Assembly (NCBI GenBank): GCA_938023895.1
Contig: CALJDH010000061.1
Coordinates: forward strand, 1-25,560
Direction of reading: 5' to 3'
Length of the DNA: 25,560 nucleotides
Source of the DNA: an uncultured Aliiroseovarius sp.
GTDB taxonomy: Bacteria > Pseudomonadota > Alphaproteobacteria > Rhodobacterales > Rhodobacteraceae
Shown here: positions 8,576-16,304 of the stretch, one piece after another
Numbering within the stretch: the first letter of the stretch is position 1
How the letters are laid out: each line of letters begins with the position of its first letter
Made by a program: the position numbers and the translations under genes
The notes under the pieces: generated by a model
What the model saw: the letters and a program-made list of their open reading frames with translations, nothing else
Databases searched by the model: none
Told to the model about the DNA's origin: nothing

Positions 8576-9466
8576 TCAGCCCGCACTGGCCTCCTTGATC
8601 AGCTCCAGGGTCTCGTCGATTTGTTCGATCTTCGAGAAGCCGATCGTGAACGCGTGGACGGTGCCTAGGCCCAAGACGTACTTAACCGACTCTAAGCGTT
8701 GCTTGCGGTTCTTCGCCCCGTAGCCCCAGCCGCCGTAGATCTTCATACCGATCACGCCGCGGTTCTTGGCGTGCATTTTGGCGATCTCAGCAGCAACCTT
8801 TTCCGGCTTGTCTTCCATGCTACTGCCAAAAGGATTGATCCGCACGAGGTGGAGGTCCATGTGTTCATTTGCCACGGCGTCGGTCAGGGCCTCCAGCGAA
8901 TGGCAGGAGACGCCGATCGCCCGGACGCGGCCCTGCCGCTTGGCATCCAGCAGCGCGTCGATGACCGCCCGCCGCTCAACCGACCACTGCGGCCGGGTCA
9001 TGCAGTGGAGCAGTACGCTGTCGAGCGTTTCCATGTCGAGCTCCCGGCGGAATCGCTCGATGACGGCCTTGGCCTGTTCGGCGGTTCCGGCGCTGGTCTT
9101 GGTTTGCACGAACACGTCCTGCCGCGGCAGTTCCTTCAGCGCGGCGGCGACCAGTTCGTGGGTCTTGTACATGTCGGCCGTGTCGAGGTAGCGGATTCCG
9201 CGGTCGTAGGCCTCGCGCACCAGCCGGACGAAACCATCCTTGCCGAGATCGCGCTGCTCTTTGCCCGAGTTCGTGCCGGTGCCCAACCCCAGAACCGACG
9301 TCGTAATGCCGCTCTTGCCAAGCGTGACCAAATCCGAGCCAGCCTTGACGCGAACCGCCGCGGCAGCAGCCGCCGGTTGGGTGGCCTCCAAGCGCGCGCC
9401 GATGGCTGCCGCGCCGGCCACAACAGAGGCAGTGGCCAAGAAATCGCGCCGCGTGAGGGTTGACAT
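8576..9466 (-). CDS. Tat-exported aldo/keto reductase
   Basis: This 296-residue protein reduces or oxidises carbonyl groups with a nicotinamide cofactor in a TIM barrel. A twin-arginine signal (TRRDFL at 5-10) is followed by an Ala-rich region to about residue 38. The catalytic tetrad is visible: Asp95 and Tyr100 in YLDTADMY, Lys123 in VQTKTS and His154 in VLLHCMT. The late NAD(P)-binding region is represented by GVIGMKIYGG and TIGFSKIEQIDE. AAGGAG precedes the ATG at 9466, and an upstream in-frame ATG at 9574 would put 36 residues before the Tat motif, so it was rejected. The ribosome-site context GGAGCACATTATG closely resembles GGAGCATCATTATG of the next gene. Context suggests a sugar or sugar-lactone substrate outside the cytoplasm. 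Confidence 0.9.
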   Translation of the reverse strand: MSTLTRRDFLATASVVAGAAAIGARLEATQPAAAAAAVRVKAGSDLVTLGKSGITTSVLGLGTGTNSGKEQRDLGKDGFVRLVREAYDRGIRYLDTADMYKTHELVAAALKELPRQDVFVQTKTSAGTAEQAKAVIERFRRELDMETLDSVLLHCMTRPQWSVERRAVIDALLDAKRQGRVRAIGVSCHSLEALTDAVANEHMDLHLVRINPFGSSMEDKPEKVAAEIAKMHAKNRGVIGMKIYGGWGYGAKNRKQRLESVKYVLGLGTVHAFTIGFSKIEQIDETLELIKEASAG

Positions 9467-9686
9467 AATGTGCTCCTTGCGTCGCTGCTTGCTGTGGGTT
9501 CGAGGAATAACGGTAACAACTAAGCCGAGAATCGAGCCGTCCCATCCTGCTTTTTCTATCGACCATCGAGGCATCGCCCAGCGAAAGGCAGGTTGGAGAC
9601 CAAATCTGTTTCAACACGCCGCCCAGCAATTGACTGGTGCGCACTGACTGTCCGCCTGCGTGTCGCAGTGGCGGCCACATCAGCGA

Positions 9687-10760
9687 TCAAAACTCGTTGA
9701 ACACCTCGTGGCCGGGCCGAAGCGAGCCGTCGGCCTCGATAAACGCCAAGTTTCCCGGAGCGCCGACCGGGCCGAACTCGGGCCGGTGAGCGTCGGCGAT
9801 CAGGCTGTGGTGAAGCAAGTACACCAACCACCCGATGCCGCGCTGCTTCAACTGCGTCAGCGTGTAGCGGATCGACTCGACGCGTACCCGGTCGTCCAGG
9901 TCGCCCCAGCAACATTCGGTGGCCAGAATCGGCTTGCCGACTTTTCGGGCATAGGCGACCTCGGTATCGAGTTTCTTTTCGTAGCCTTCCTTGGTGGCCG
10001 CCTTCAAGTCATGTCGCCAATAGGGGTGGATGCTCAGCAGATCGCTCATCGGGTTGACCATCTCTAGCGGGACGCCCGAATGGATCCCCACGGTGATCGG
10101 CGCCTTGGCGCCCAGCGCCTTGCACTTGTCATACAGCCCCTGAAGCCACGCGGTCTCTGCCGCGACGATCTGGGGAATCGACTCGCGAGGACAGCTATAG
10201 GAGTAGGGCTCGTTGCACAAGTCCCAGGCCAGGATGCGGGAGTCGTCCTTGTGTCCGCCGACGATGGCCTCCAAGTAACGATCGAACATGCCGGGGCGCT
10301 GCACCCAACTCACCTTGGGAAGAAAGTGGTCGATGTAAATCCCACCGTAGTCCAGCAGGCTGTCGTGCCAGCGATTGAACAGCACCGGCATGACGGTCAA
10401 GCCGTACTTCGCAGCGATGGCCAACGACGTCTCGAAGTTCCGCGCGAACCGATCGGGATTGCGGAGGAACGAGTCCCAGGAGAGCCACAAGCGGATGGCG
10501 TTCATGCCGGGAAAATACTTCTTGCCAAGCCCCAACTCCCGTTCGATCACTGCCGCATCGAACTTCTGCCACAGTTCGAACCCCGAGCTGCCGTAGCTCG
10601 GCTGGTAGTTGAAACCGCGGATCTTGGCCCAGTCCACCCCAGCGGCAGGTGACTGCTCGGCTGCGTTTGCCGGCACAACAAAGGCAGCGGCGGCAACAGA
10701 GCCAGCCGTTTCGGCCAGGAACCAGCGCCGCGAAACTTGCTGGTTACAATCGCTGTTCAT
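9687..10760 (-). CDS. Tat-exported GH5-like (clan GH-A) glycoside hydrolase
   Basis: The protein has 357 residues, with a twin-arginine signal (SRRWFL at 10-15) running to about ANAAE. The rest is a TIM barrel like cellulase or mannanase family GH5 and relatives. Glu184 in WDLCNEPY fits the acid/base and Glu282 in ILATECCWG fits the nucleophile of clan GH-A retaining enzymes. NAIRLWLSWDSF and LLSIHPYW match conserved barrel strands. Such enzymes cleave beta-linked glucans, mannans or xylans; the specificity is not readable. The GAGGAG ribosome site precedes the ATG and a palindrome lies immediately upstream of that. The 351-base gap before it, the longest inside the cluster, suggests its own promoter. 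Tat rather than Sec export is unusual for a glycosidase without a cofactor. Confidence 0.85.
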   Translation of the reverse strand: MNSDCNQQVSRRWFLAETAGSVAAAAFVVPANAAEQSPAAGVDWAKIRGFNYQPSYGSSGFELWQKFDAAVIERELGLGKKYFPGMNAIRLWLSWDSFLRNPDRFARNFETSLAIAAKYGLTVMPVLFNRWHDSLLDYGGIYIDHFLPKVSWVQRPGMFDRYLEAIVGGHKDDSRILAWDLCNEPYSYSCPRESIPQIVAAETAWLQGLYDKCKALGAKAPITVGIHSGVPLEMVNPMSDLLSIHPYWRHDLKAATKEGYEKKLDTEVAYARKVGKPILATECCWGDLDDRVRVESIRYTLTQLKQRGIGWLVYLLHHSLIADAHRPEFGPVGAPGNLAFIEADGSLRPGHEVFNEF

Positions 10761-10774
10761 ACCATACTCCTCTT

Positions 10775-10788
10775 ATCACGGGCGTGAT
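10775..10788. promoter_or_regulatory. Operator-like palindrome upstream of the GH5-like gene
   Basis: On the - strand this reads ATCACG-CC-CGTGAT, two 6-base half-sites around two bases. Its near edge is 14 bases from the ATG at 10760, just upstream of the ribosome site. Its size and place fit a repressor site, but no regulator is in the window and a single short palindrome may be chance. Confidence 0.35.
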
Positions 10789-10975
10789 TGGTCGTTGGGG
10801 TATCCGGTTCGCCATGCCCGCCGAACCCCGCGGCAGCGGGCCGACAATCGTCAACTCGAAAATGGAAATGTGCCTCGTCGACCGCCCCCAAAAAATGTGC
10901 CAGAATGCTTGCGTTTGCTGGGCGGCCGATAGTGTGAGCGGATCTGGACGGTGATGGCCACCTGTGCTCAACAGG

Positions 10976-11004
10976 GTCGAGCGGCCTTTCGGTTGTTGCT
11001 CGAC
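10976..11004. other. Stem-loop in the 351-base gap
   Basis: GTCGAGC (10976-10982) pairs with GCTCGAC (10998-11004) around a 15-base loop. There is no T-tract on the - strand, so it is not a typical intrinsic terminator; it could stabilise or process a transcript. Confidence 0.4.
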
Positions 11005-11058
11005 TCGGTACCAGCTCATCTATGCGGTAGCTCCCTACCCTCGAGTCTGCCGTAGGCT

Positions 11059-11100
11059 CCTGAAGGGATTTTTGGATCGCTTTTTCCATGATCCCTGAGG
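11059..11100. other. Stem-loop just after the GH106 stop
   Basis: AGGGAT (11064-11069) pairs with ATCCCT (11091-11096) and CCT (11059-11061) with AGG (11098-11100) across an internal mismatch; an alternative GGATC/GATCC stem lies inside. It stands 11 bases beyond the GH106 stop on the - strand. No T-tract follows, so termination is possible but unproven. Confidence 0.4.
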
Positions 11101-11111
11101 CGGCTATGGGG

Positions 11112-14100
11112 TTATTGCCTGTCGGTCCGTCCAACGGCAGACAACTCTGCCAGTACGCCGCAGCGCAGGGTCACAGGGCCGAGCAAGCCGGCAGGAACCA
11201 AAGGGTCATCCTTGGTATGCGGCATAAAGGTGCTAAACAGGATGCGGCCATTGGGGCTTTTGCCGCCCTGCTTGGCCCAATCGGGGAAGGCGATCGGGCT
11301 GCGTGGTTTCTGGCCCGCCCATGCCGGCGTGACTGTCGCCACGTCTGGCGGAAGTTGCTCGTCGCCGATCCACCGATTGCGCCAGCCGTTGACCACGACG
11401 ATCTCCAGCTCGTTCGGTCCCGGCCGGACGGCCCCCGTGATGTCCACCGCGAACGGTGGACACCACGCAACCGCAACCACGCGACCATTCATCCGGATCT
11501 CCGCCAGTTCTCTTACTTGGCCCAAATCGAGCATCAGCCGTTTTCCATCGCCGACAAACTCGGGCGGAATGGAGATCGTCTGCTTGTATGCAACGGACCC
11601 AGAATAGTATTTTATCTTTGGATCGTTATGCTCATGCAGGGAGATCAACTTATCGAAGACTACCGGCTTGTCGGGGCCACCCAGCTGGGAGTCAAACTGG
11701 AGCGTCCACGGCCGCACCAAGGGCACCGGCGCAGGCACGGTCAGTTCGGCGGCCACTTCCTTGCCGGCCTTAGTCTGGCCGGAAAAACGCCCGCTTTCGA
11801 ACGCGAGCACGCCCGGCTGTCCGCCCGGCAACACCACCGGTTGAGAATCGACCGTGCCGGTAAACGGCTTCAAACGCGTGAACGAAACGAGCGGATCGGA
11901 GTTCGTGACCCCTCGCCGGAAGACGACGAACACGGACGCGACGGGCGGCAGACTGAGCCGAACGAACGTCTGGCCCTTATCCTCCCGCCACACCGGGGCC
12001 GGACGGATAGTGCCACTAACTGCGTCCCACAATTCGGGAACTTTGCCCGTTACCCGAAAGGCAAACTCCGCCTCGATGGGCTTCAAGAAATCCTGGTTGG
12101 CCACGAAATACCAGTCTGTGTCGGTGGCATCGTGTCGCCGGTGGATGAACTCTACCGGCGTATTTTCCGGCCGTCCAAAATCAGGCAATAAGCCCGTTTC
12201 CCGTGCCCACTGATCTGGTGCATACCCCCACCATACCTTGCCCTTCCCATAGGTGTTCTGGCCCTTTGTGCCTTCGACGTATCCTTTCCACAATGCTGCG
12301 GAGAGTTCGCGGAAGACCTTGTCGGTGTTGGCTTCGTCTCTGAGCGTCCAGGCAGATAGCGGTTTGAGGCCGAGGACCTGCGCGCCATCCTGCACCAGAC
12401 GGGCGATGTGTGCTAACACCTCGGGCGTAAAGCGCCGGTAGTTGAAGTGGTTGTACTCAGAGGGGAGTACCAGGGCAGCATAGCGTTGGCCGCTGGGCAA
12501 ACTGAGCCGGCCGTCCTGCACGCGCAACTGGAGGATTATGTCGTCGTGGGCCAGGTCGTACCGATAGCCGAAAGGGAATTCGACCGGCAGCGTCACTCCC
12601 AGATCGGAAGGATCATGCACGAGGAAGTCGGCCACATGCCGCCCTGCTTGGAGCAATGCTTGGCTGCGTGCCACGTAGTCGGCCCATGCCTTCATCTGTT
12701 CGCGCCACGGCAGGGCGTTTGGATTGAAGTTGACGCCCCAGATGCCGAAGTACATCCCCGGCCGCAATTGGGGATAGGGGTTGTGAGCTACTTCGTGCAG
12801 CCAGAAGGCGTTGACGCCGTCGCACCATGCGTTGTCGCCCACCAGCTTCAGATGCAGCGGCATTCGTTCCGCCCCATAGTGCGCCAGATAGGAGGTGAAC
12901 GATTCCGCCGTCACCAGGTTCTTGCCCGTCGTGTGCGCTATGGACGGAACAAATCCTATCGAGCCGGAGCGGCGATTCGGATTGGGCTTCCACAGTCCCT
13001 CGCCGCCGCCCATCCAGAATTCGCACTGCAACAGCACGCCCTCCACCGCACCCATCGAAAGCGCCCCAAACGTGCCGCGATCGTAGGGCTGCAACACGAA
13101 TTGCAAGCCGTGTTGCCGACATTTGCGGACCATGGTGGCGGCAAACGCCTCGTTGGCCCCGACTTCCAGCGTCTTGCGATAATCGCGCAAGAACCGCTCG
13201 CTTTGTTGGGCACTGCCGACGATCCGGCCCGTCAACACCGGCAACCACGGCAACAGGCTATAGCCGTGCAGTTTCTCGAACCGCTGCGGAAAGTCCGCCG
13301 CCCACGTGTGGTTGCCCGTCTCGTGACTGTCGAGCTGGATGTAACGGAACGTCGTGCCGACGTGCTCTCCCAGGCGGTCCAGCACGGGTTGGATGCCGTG
13401 TTTCCAATGGCATTCCAGGGCAGCCGGATCGAGGCGGTCGCAATCCATGCCCGCCCCGCTGGGCATGGCCATCTCCAACCCGTTGCGTCCGTAGGTGTAG
13501 GCAGCCACCAACACGATCCACTGGCCTTCCGGCACGTTCCAGGTGAGCGTGCCATCGTGCCCGATCTGCGGCGTCAGGTCCACTACATCGGTACGCGGGA
13601 TGACGGCCTCTGGGCTGACCGGTTGCATATCCGCAGCGGGAATTGCCCGCTGCGCCGGATCAGGTGGACTATTGTGCGCCAGATTCCACAGCCCTTTGGC
13701 CCCCCGTTTTTCGTCGATGAAGGGAATCTTTACCGGCTGGCCGGAAGCCAGTTCCGCCGCCGGGATGCGGAACGCCACAATGCCGACAAAACCTTCACCT
13801 TTTTCGGGATCGAGTACGGGTCGGCGCCAGGTGAAAGTTTTCCCGCCGCTTACCCTATATTCACCGAGGTTTAGGTGCTTGTACGCATGTTTGGGGGTGA
13901 TCCACGGGCCGCCCGCCCCGGACCAACCGGCCCCTGCGTGCATACCTAGCTGCAACCCAAGCCGTCGCGCCTCGTCAGCGGCATGGCGCAGGAGGCTCAG
14001 GTGCGTTTCATCCAGATACCCGGCCGCCGGCCCGACTTCGGAAATGAACGGCTTGTGCTTCACATCGCTGGCACGGTTACCGACGTGATAAATGATCGCG

Positions 14101-14345
14101 CCGGCAAAACCGGCCCGGGCCATGTTCTCCAGATCAGTCGTGATCCCCGCCTTGGTTACATGCCCGTTGATCCAGTGCCAGGCGTAAACGCGGAGTTTCG
14201 CCTGCTCCGGCGGATGGCCAAACAGCCGCTCAAGCTCGTCCGGTGCGGCTTCCGCAACTTCTTTCCCCACGGCGCCGATCGGCAGCCACAGACTGCCCAC
14301 CAACACCGCTCCTATGGCATACCATAAGATCCAGTACGTTCGCAT
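11112..14345 (-). CDS. GH106 family alpha-L-rhamnosidase, secreted
   Basis: This 1077-residue protein matches the length and layout of family GH106, inverting enzymes that remove alpha-linked L-rhamnose from pectic and other branched polysaccharides. A Sec signal (about 1-29) is followed by a TIM-barrel region with MARAGFAGAIIYHV and GLQLGMHAGAGWSG, then the family segment LDSHETGNHTW. Candidate catalytic carboxylates are Glu342 (in DSHETG), Glu441 (QCEFWMGG) and Glu481 (VTAESF). The C-terminal part (about 850-1060) contains a galactose-binding-like beta-sandwich with YSGSVAYKQTI and RMNGRVV and NELEIVVVNGWRNRWIG. The ATG at 14345 lies 8 bases from GAGGAG; a GTG at 14351 is only 2 bases away and was rejected. 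A 20-codon ORF ends 2 bases before this start and may couple its translation. Confidence 0.9.
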   Translation of the reverse strand: MRTYWILWYAIGAVLVGSLWLPIGAVGKEVAEAAPDELERLFGHPPEQAKLRVYAWHWINGHVTKAGITTDLENMARAGFAGAIIYHVGNRASDVKHKPFISEVGPAAGYLDETHLSLLRHAADEARRLGLQLGMHAGAGWSGAGGPWITPKHAYKHLNLGEYRVSGGKTFTWRRPVLDPEKGEGFVGIVAFRIPAAELASGQPVKIPFIDEKRGAKGLWNLAHNSPPDPAQRAIPAADMQPVSPEAVIPRTDVVDLTPQIGHDGTLTWNVPEGQWIVLVAAYTYGRNGLEMAMPSGAGMDCDRLDPAALECHWKHGIQPVLDRLGEHVGTTFRYIQLDSHETGNHTWAADFPQRFEKLHGYSLLPWLPVLTGRIVGSAQQSERFLRDYRKTLEVGANEAFAATMVRKCRQHGLQFVLQPYDRGTFGALSMGAVEGVLLQCEFWMGGGEGLWKPNPNRRSGSIGFVPSIAHTTGKNLVTAESFTSYLAHYGAERMPLHLKLVGDNAWCDGVNAFWLHEVAHNPYPQLRPGMYFGIWGVNFNPNALPWREQMKAWADYVARSQALLQAGRHVADFLVHDPSDLGVTLPVEFPFGYRYDLAHDDIILQLRVQDGRLSLPSGQRYAALVLPSEYNHFNYRRFTPEVLAHIARLVQDGAQVLGLKPLSAWTLRDEANTDKVFRELSAALWKGYVEGTKGQNTYGKGKVWWGYAPDQWARETGLLPDFGRPENTPVEFIHRRHDATDTDWYFVANQDFLKPIEAEFAFRVTGKVPELWDAVSGTIRPAPVWREDKGQTFVRLSLPPVASVFVVFRRGVTNSDPLVSFTRLKPFTGTVDSQPVVLPGGQPGVLAFESGRFSGQTKAGKEVAAELTVPAPVPLVRPWTLQFDSQLGGPDKPVVFDKLISLHEHNDPKIKYYSGSVAYKQTISIPPEFVGDGKRLMLDLGQVRELAEIRMNGRVVAVAWCPPFAVDITGAVRPGPNELEIVVVNGWRNRWIGDEQLPPDVATVTPAWAGQKPRSPIAFPDWAKQGGKSPNGRILFSTFMPHTKDDPLVPAGLLGPVTLRCGVLAELSAVGRTDRQ

Positions 14346-14347
14346 CG

Positions 14348-14410
14348 TCACAGCTCCTCAATCAAAGACCACCTGGGAAGCTCTTGAAGCGTGGTGCGGC
14401 TACTTTGCAT
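14348..14410 (-). CDS. Possible 20-codon leader ORF upstream of GH106
   Basis: Between the GH26 and GH106 genes an ATG at 14410 opens a frame of 20 codons that stops with TGA at 14350-14348, two bases before the GH106 ATG. It has its own GAGGAG exactly 8 bases before the ATG, the same spacing as the GH106 start. The peptide begins MQSSRTTLQELPRW and has no recognisable motif. The GAGGAG through ATG context resembles that of GH106, so a local duplication of the start region is likely. It may be a translated leader or only a relic. Confidence 0.35.
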   Translation of the reverse strand: MQSSRTTLQELPRWSLIEEL

Positions 14411-14447
14411 CGCTACGGCTCCTCGATCGTAGGGGCTAGTGGTGCCG

Positions 14448-16304
14448 TCAGTCGTCCGAGGGAAGTTGTTCGTACGCGCCAAGGTCGAAAACTACATACG
14501 AGTGCCAATTGACAGCGCGCTTAGTGCAAAGCAGCCGCACGTAGCGCGCCTGGGTTGGCTCGAAGCGGACCATGTCGGAATCGCCTAGCAACGTTTGCGA
14601 ATGTCGTCCGGAGCTGGCCCGGTTTTCCACCTTCGCTGCGTCATGCCACTTCTGGCCATCAGTGGACACTTGTACCACATAGTCTTTGGCGTGTGCCTTC
14701 CACCACAGAACTGTCACGGCACTCACCGTACGCTGCGCACCCAGGTCGACTTGCAACCATTGTGGATCCGGCGCGCTTTTATCGGCCCACCAGGCAGTGT
14801 ACAGGTCGCCGTCAACGGCCAGCTCGGGCGGATGCTGCGCGCTGGAGGCGGTTACCTTTTTCCCCCGTGCCAGGTTCTCAATGCCAGCAGCGATGCGCAC
14901 CACGTTCGAGCAGGCCACGGCGCCGTCGGCGTCGCGTGCGAACGCCACGATGTTGTGGAAGCCCGGCGGCGGGTCGCGCCAGGTGAAACTCCAGCGCCCG
15001 TCAGGTTCCATCTCCGGCTCGCCCAGGCGTGTTTGCTCGCTGAAGGCCGCATGCACCGCCTGGTCCTCGCGCTGGTGCCATGTAATCCACGGCGCCTTCA
15101 AGGAGTAAACAGTCACCGACTTCAAATTGCCGTTCCGGTCCGTCGCCGCTCCGAGGATGTGAACCTGCCGGGCTCGAAGCTGAGCGCCGTCGTCGGGGTG
15201 CGTGATGCGCACGTTCGGCGCCACATTGCCTTCGCGTAGCAGCGGCAGTCGATCCAAAGTAATGAAGTAGGGATGGTTCCAGGTGAACCGCGCCCAGTCC
15301 ATCTGGTCGATGTACCATGCCAGGCACCACGCCCAAGGCGGTCCTTCCCGTTGTGCCATTATGGGATTCAGTAGGGCCGGCGCCTCGCCAACCGCGAGCA
15401 TCTTGCCCGGCGCAATGCCTTGCAGCAATTCGTAGGCCCGGGAGTATGATTCCTCCCAGGGGCTTCCCCACCAACCTTGCTGCTTGTATTTCCGGTCGCC
15501 ATAGACGGAAATACTTGCGATATCCACGTACTCGGTGCCGGGATAGAACCGCCGGCGGTATGCCAGGTTTTCCTCGAACGTCTTTCCTGCCGCGTGCGCC
15601 ACATGGGCGGGCTGGTAGACCCAGATCAGGTTGTGGAGTTTCCGCTGGTGGACCAAGTAGCGGAACATCTGCCGCCAGAGGGCCGCGGTGTTCTCCGGTT
15701 TGGCGGCGTCGGTCCACCAGAACCAGCCGCCGTCGATTTCATGAAACGGCGCCCATAGCACCGGCACACGGGCCTTGGCGAGCTGCTCGAGGTAGTCGGC
15801 CGAGATGCCCAGGTGGTGATGGAACGCCTGGTACTCATCCGTGCCTGGGGTGAGCATCTTTTCCAAGTCCGGCGGGTTGGGATTGCGCATGTAGGAAGCC
15901 GTTGGGGGGTTGCCGGGCCTGACCCAACACCAATGATAGTGGAGGTGAACGATACCGCCTTTCTCGCGCCACCAGCGCAGACAGTTGTCAGTGACCGCTT
16001 GCAGCACGGCACGTTGCCGCGCTGGCTCCAGAGGATGGAAGCCGGCCATGTTGCCGTAGAAGATCGCAGGCTCGCGGCCGGTGCGGTGCAGCACGTTGTG
16101 CGGCCCGCCTCCGCCACCCCCCACGTCGGATATTCCTGTGGGAATGCCTTTGCCCTGCACCTGGTGCAGATACTCCAGTATTCGCCGGGCCTCGGCAGTC
16201 AAGTCCGGGTCCACCGGTTCCCGCGCCCAGGCCGCGCTGGCGATCATCACGCTAAGCGCACAGTTCACTGCCGCAACCAAGCACCATTGCATCAACATGG
16301 TCAT
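14448..16304 (-). CDS. Modular GH26 glycoside hydrolase with F5/8 type C domain
   Basis: This secreted 618-residue protein has a Sec signal (1-27, ending ASAAWA). A GH26 catalytic TIM barrel covers about 33-360, an Ig-like linker domain about 362-474, and a C-terminal discoidin/F5-8 type C sugar-binding domain about 476-614 (starts NLARGKKVTAS, has WLQVDLGAQRTV and ARYVRLLC). Glu189 in WAPFHEIDGGWFWW is the acid/base and Glu307 in AVGEAP the nucleophile of retaining GH26 enzymes, which are mostly beta-mannanases, with some beta-glucanases and xylanases. The ATG at 16304 overlaps the stop of the upstream propeller gene as ATGA and has GAGGA five bases before it, showing translational coupling. 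An in-frame earlier start at 16373 would lie inside the upstream gene and spoil the signal peptide. Confidence 0.92.
   Translation of the reverse strand: MTMLMQWCLVAAVNCALSVMIASAAWAREPVDPDLTAEARRILEYLHQVQGKGIPTGISDVGGGGGGPHNVLHRTGREPAIFYGNMAGFHPLEPARQRAVLQAVTDNCLRWWREKGGIVHLHYHWCWVRPGNPPTASYMRNPNPPDLEKMLTPGTDEYQAFHHHLGISADYLEQLAKARVPVLWAPFHEIDGGWFWWTDAAKPENTAALWRQMFRYLVHQRKLHNLIWVYQPAHVAHAAGKTFEENLAYRRRFYPGTEYVDIASISVYGDRKYKQQGWWGSPWEESYSRAYELLQGIAPGKMLAVGEAPALLNPIMAQREGPPWAWCLAWYIDQMDWARFTWNHPYFITLDRLPLLREGNVAPNVRITHPDDGAQLRARQVHILGAATDRNGNLKSVTVYSLKAPWITWHQREDQAVHAAFSEQTRLGEPEMEPDGRWSFTWRDPPPGFHNIVAFARDADGAVACSNVVRIAAGIENLARGKKVTASSAQHPPELAVDGDLYTAWWADKSAPDPQWLQVDLGAQRTVSAVTVLWWKAHAKDYVVQVSTDGQKWHDAAKVENRASSGRHSQTLLGDSDMVRFEPTQARYVRLLCTKRAVNWHSYVVFDLGAYEQLPSDD

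Larger units (their letters stand above)
10761..11111. other. 351-base gap inside the cluster with hairpins and a palindrome
   Basis: This is the longest gap within the - strand cluster. It contains two hairpins and an operator-like palindrome, listed separately. An open frame runs across the whole gap on the - strand (11134 to 10757, 125 codons) but it has no good ribosome site or motif and overlaps both neighbours, so it is not called. The gap separates a Sec-signal gene set from a Tat-signal gene set and is the best place for an internal promoter or terminator. Confidence 0.5.

Noticed and set aside
10757..11134. 125-codon open frame on the - strand covering the whole gap between GH106 and the GH5-like gene
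   Set aside because: It overlaps both neighbours, has no well-spaced ribosome site, and its translation shows no recognisable motif or domain. It is more likely a chance frame in GC-rich DNA, although a decayed gene cannot be excluded.
12447..13874. 475-codon + strand open frame inside the GH106 gene
   Set aside because: It is antisense to well-conserved GH106 sequence and its product has no recognisable domain or signal; long shadow frames are common opposite GC-rich genes.
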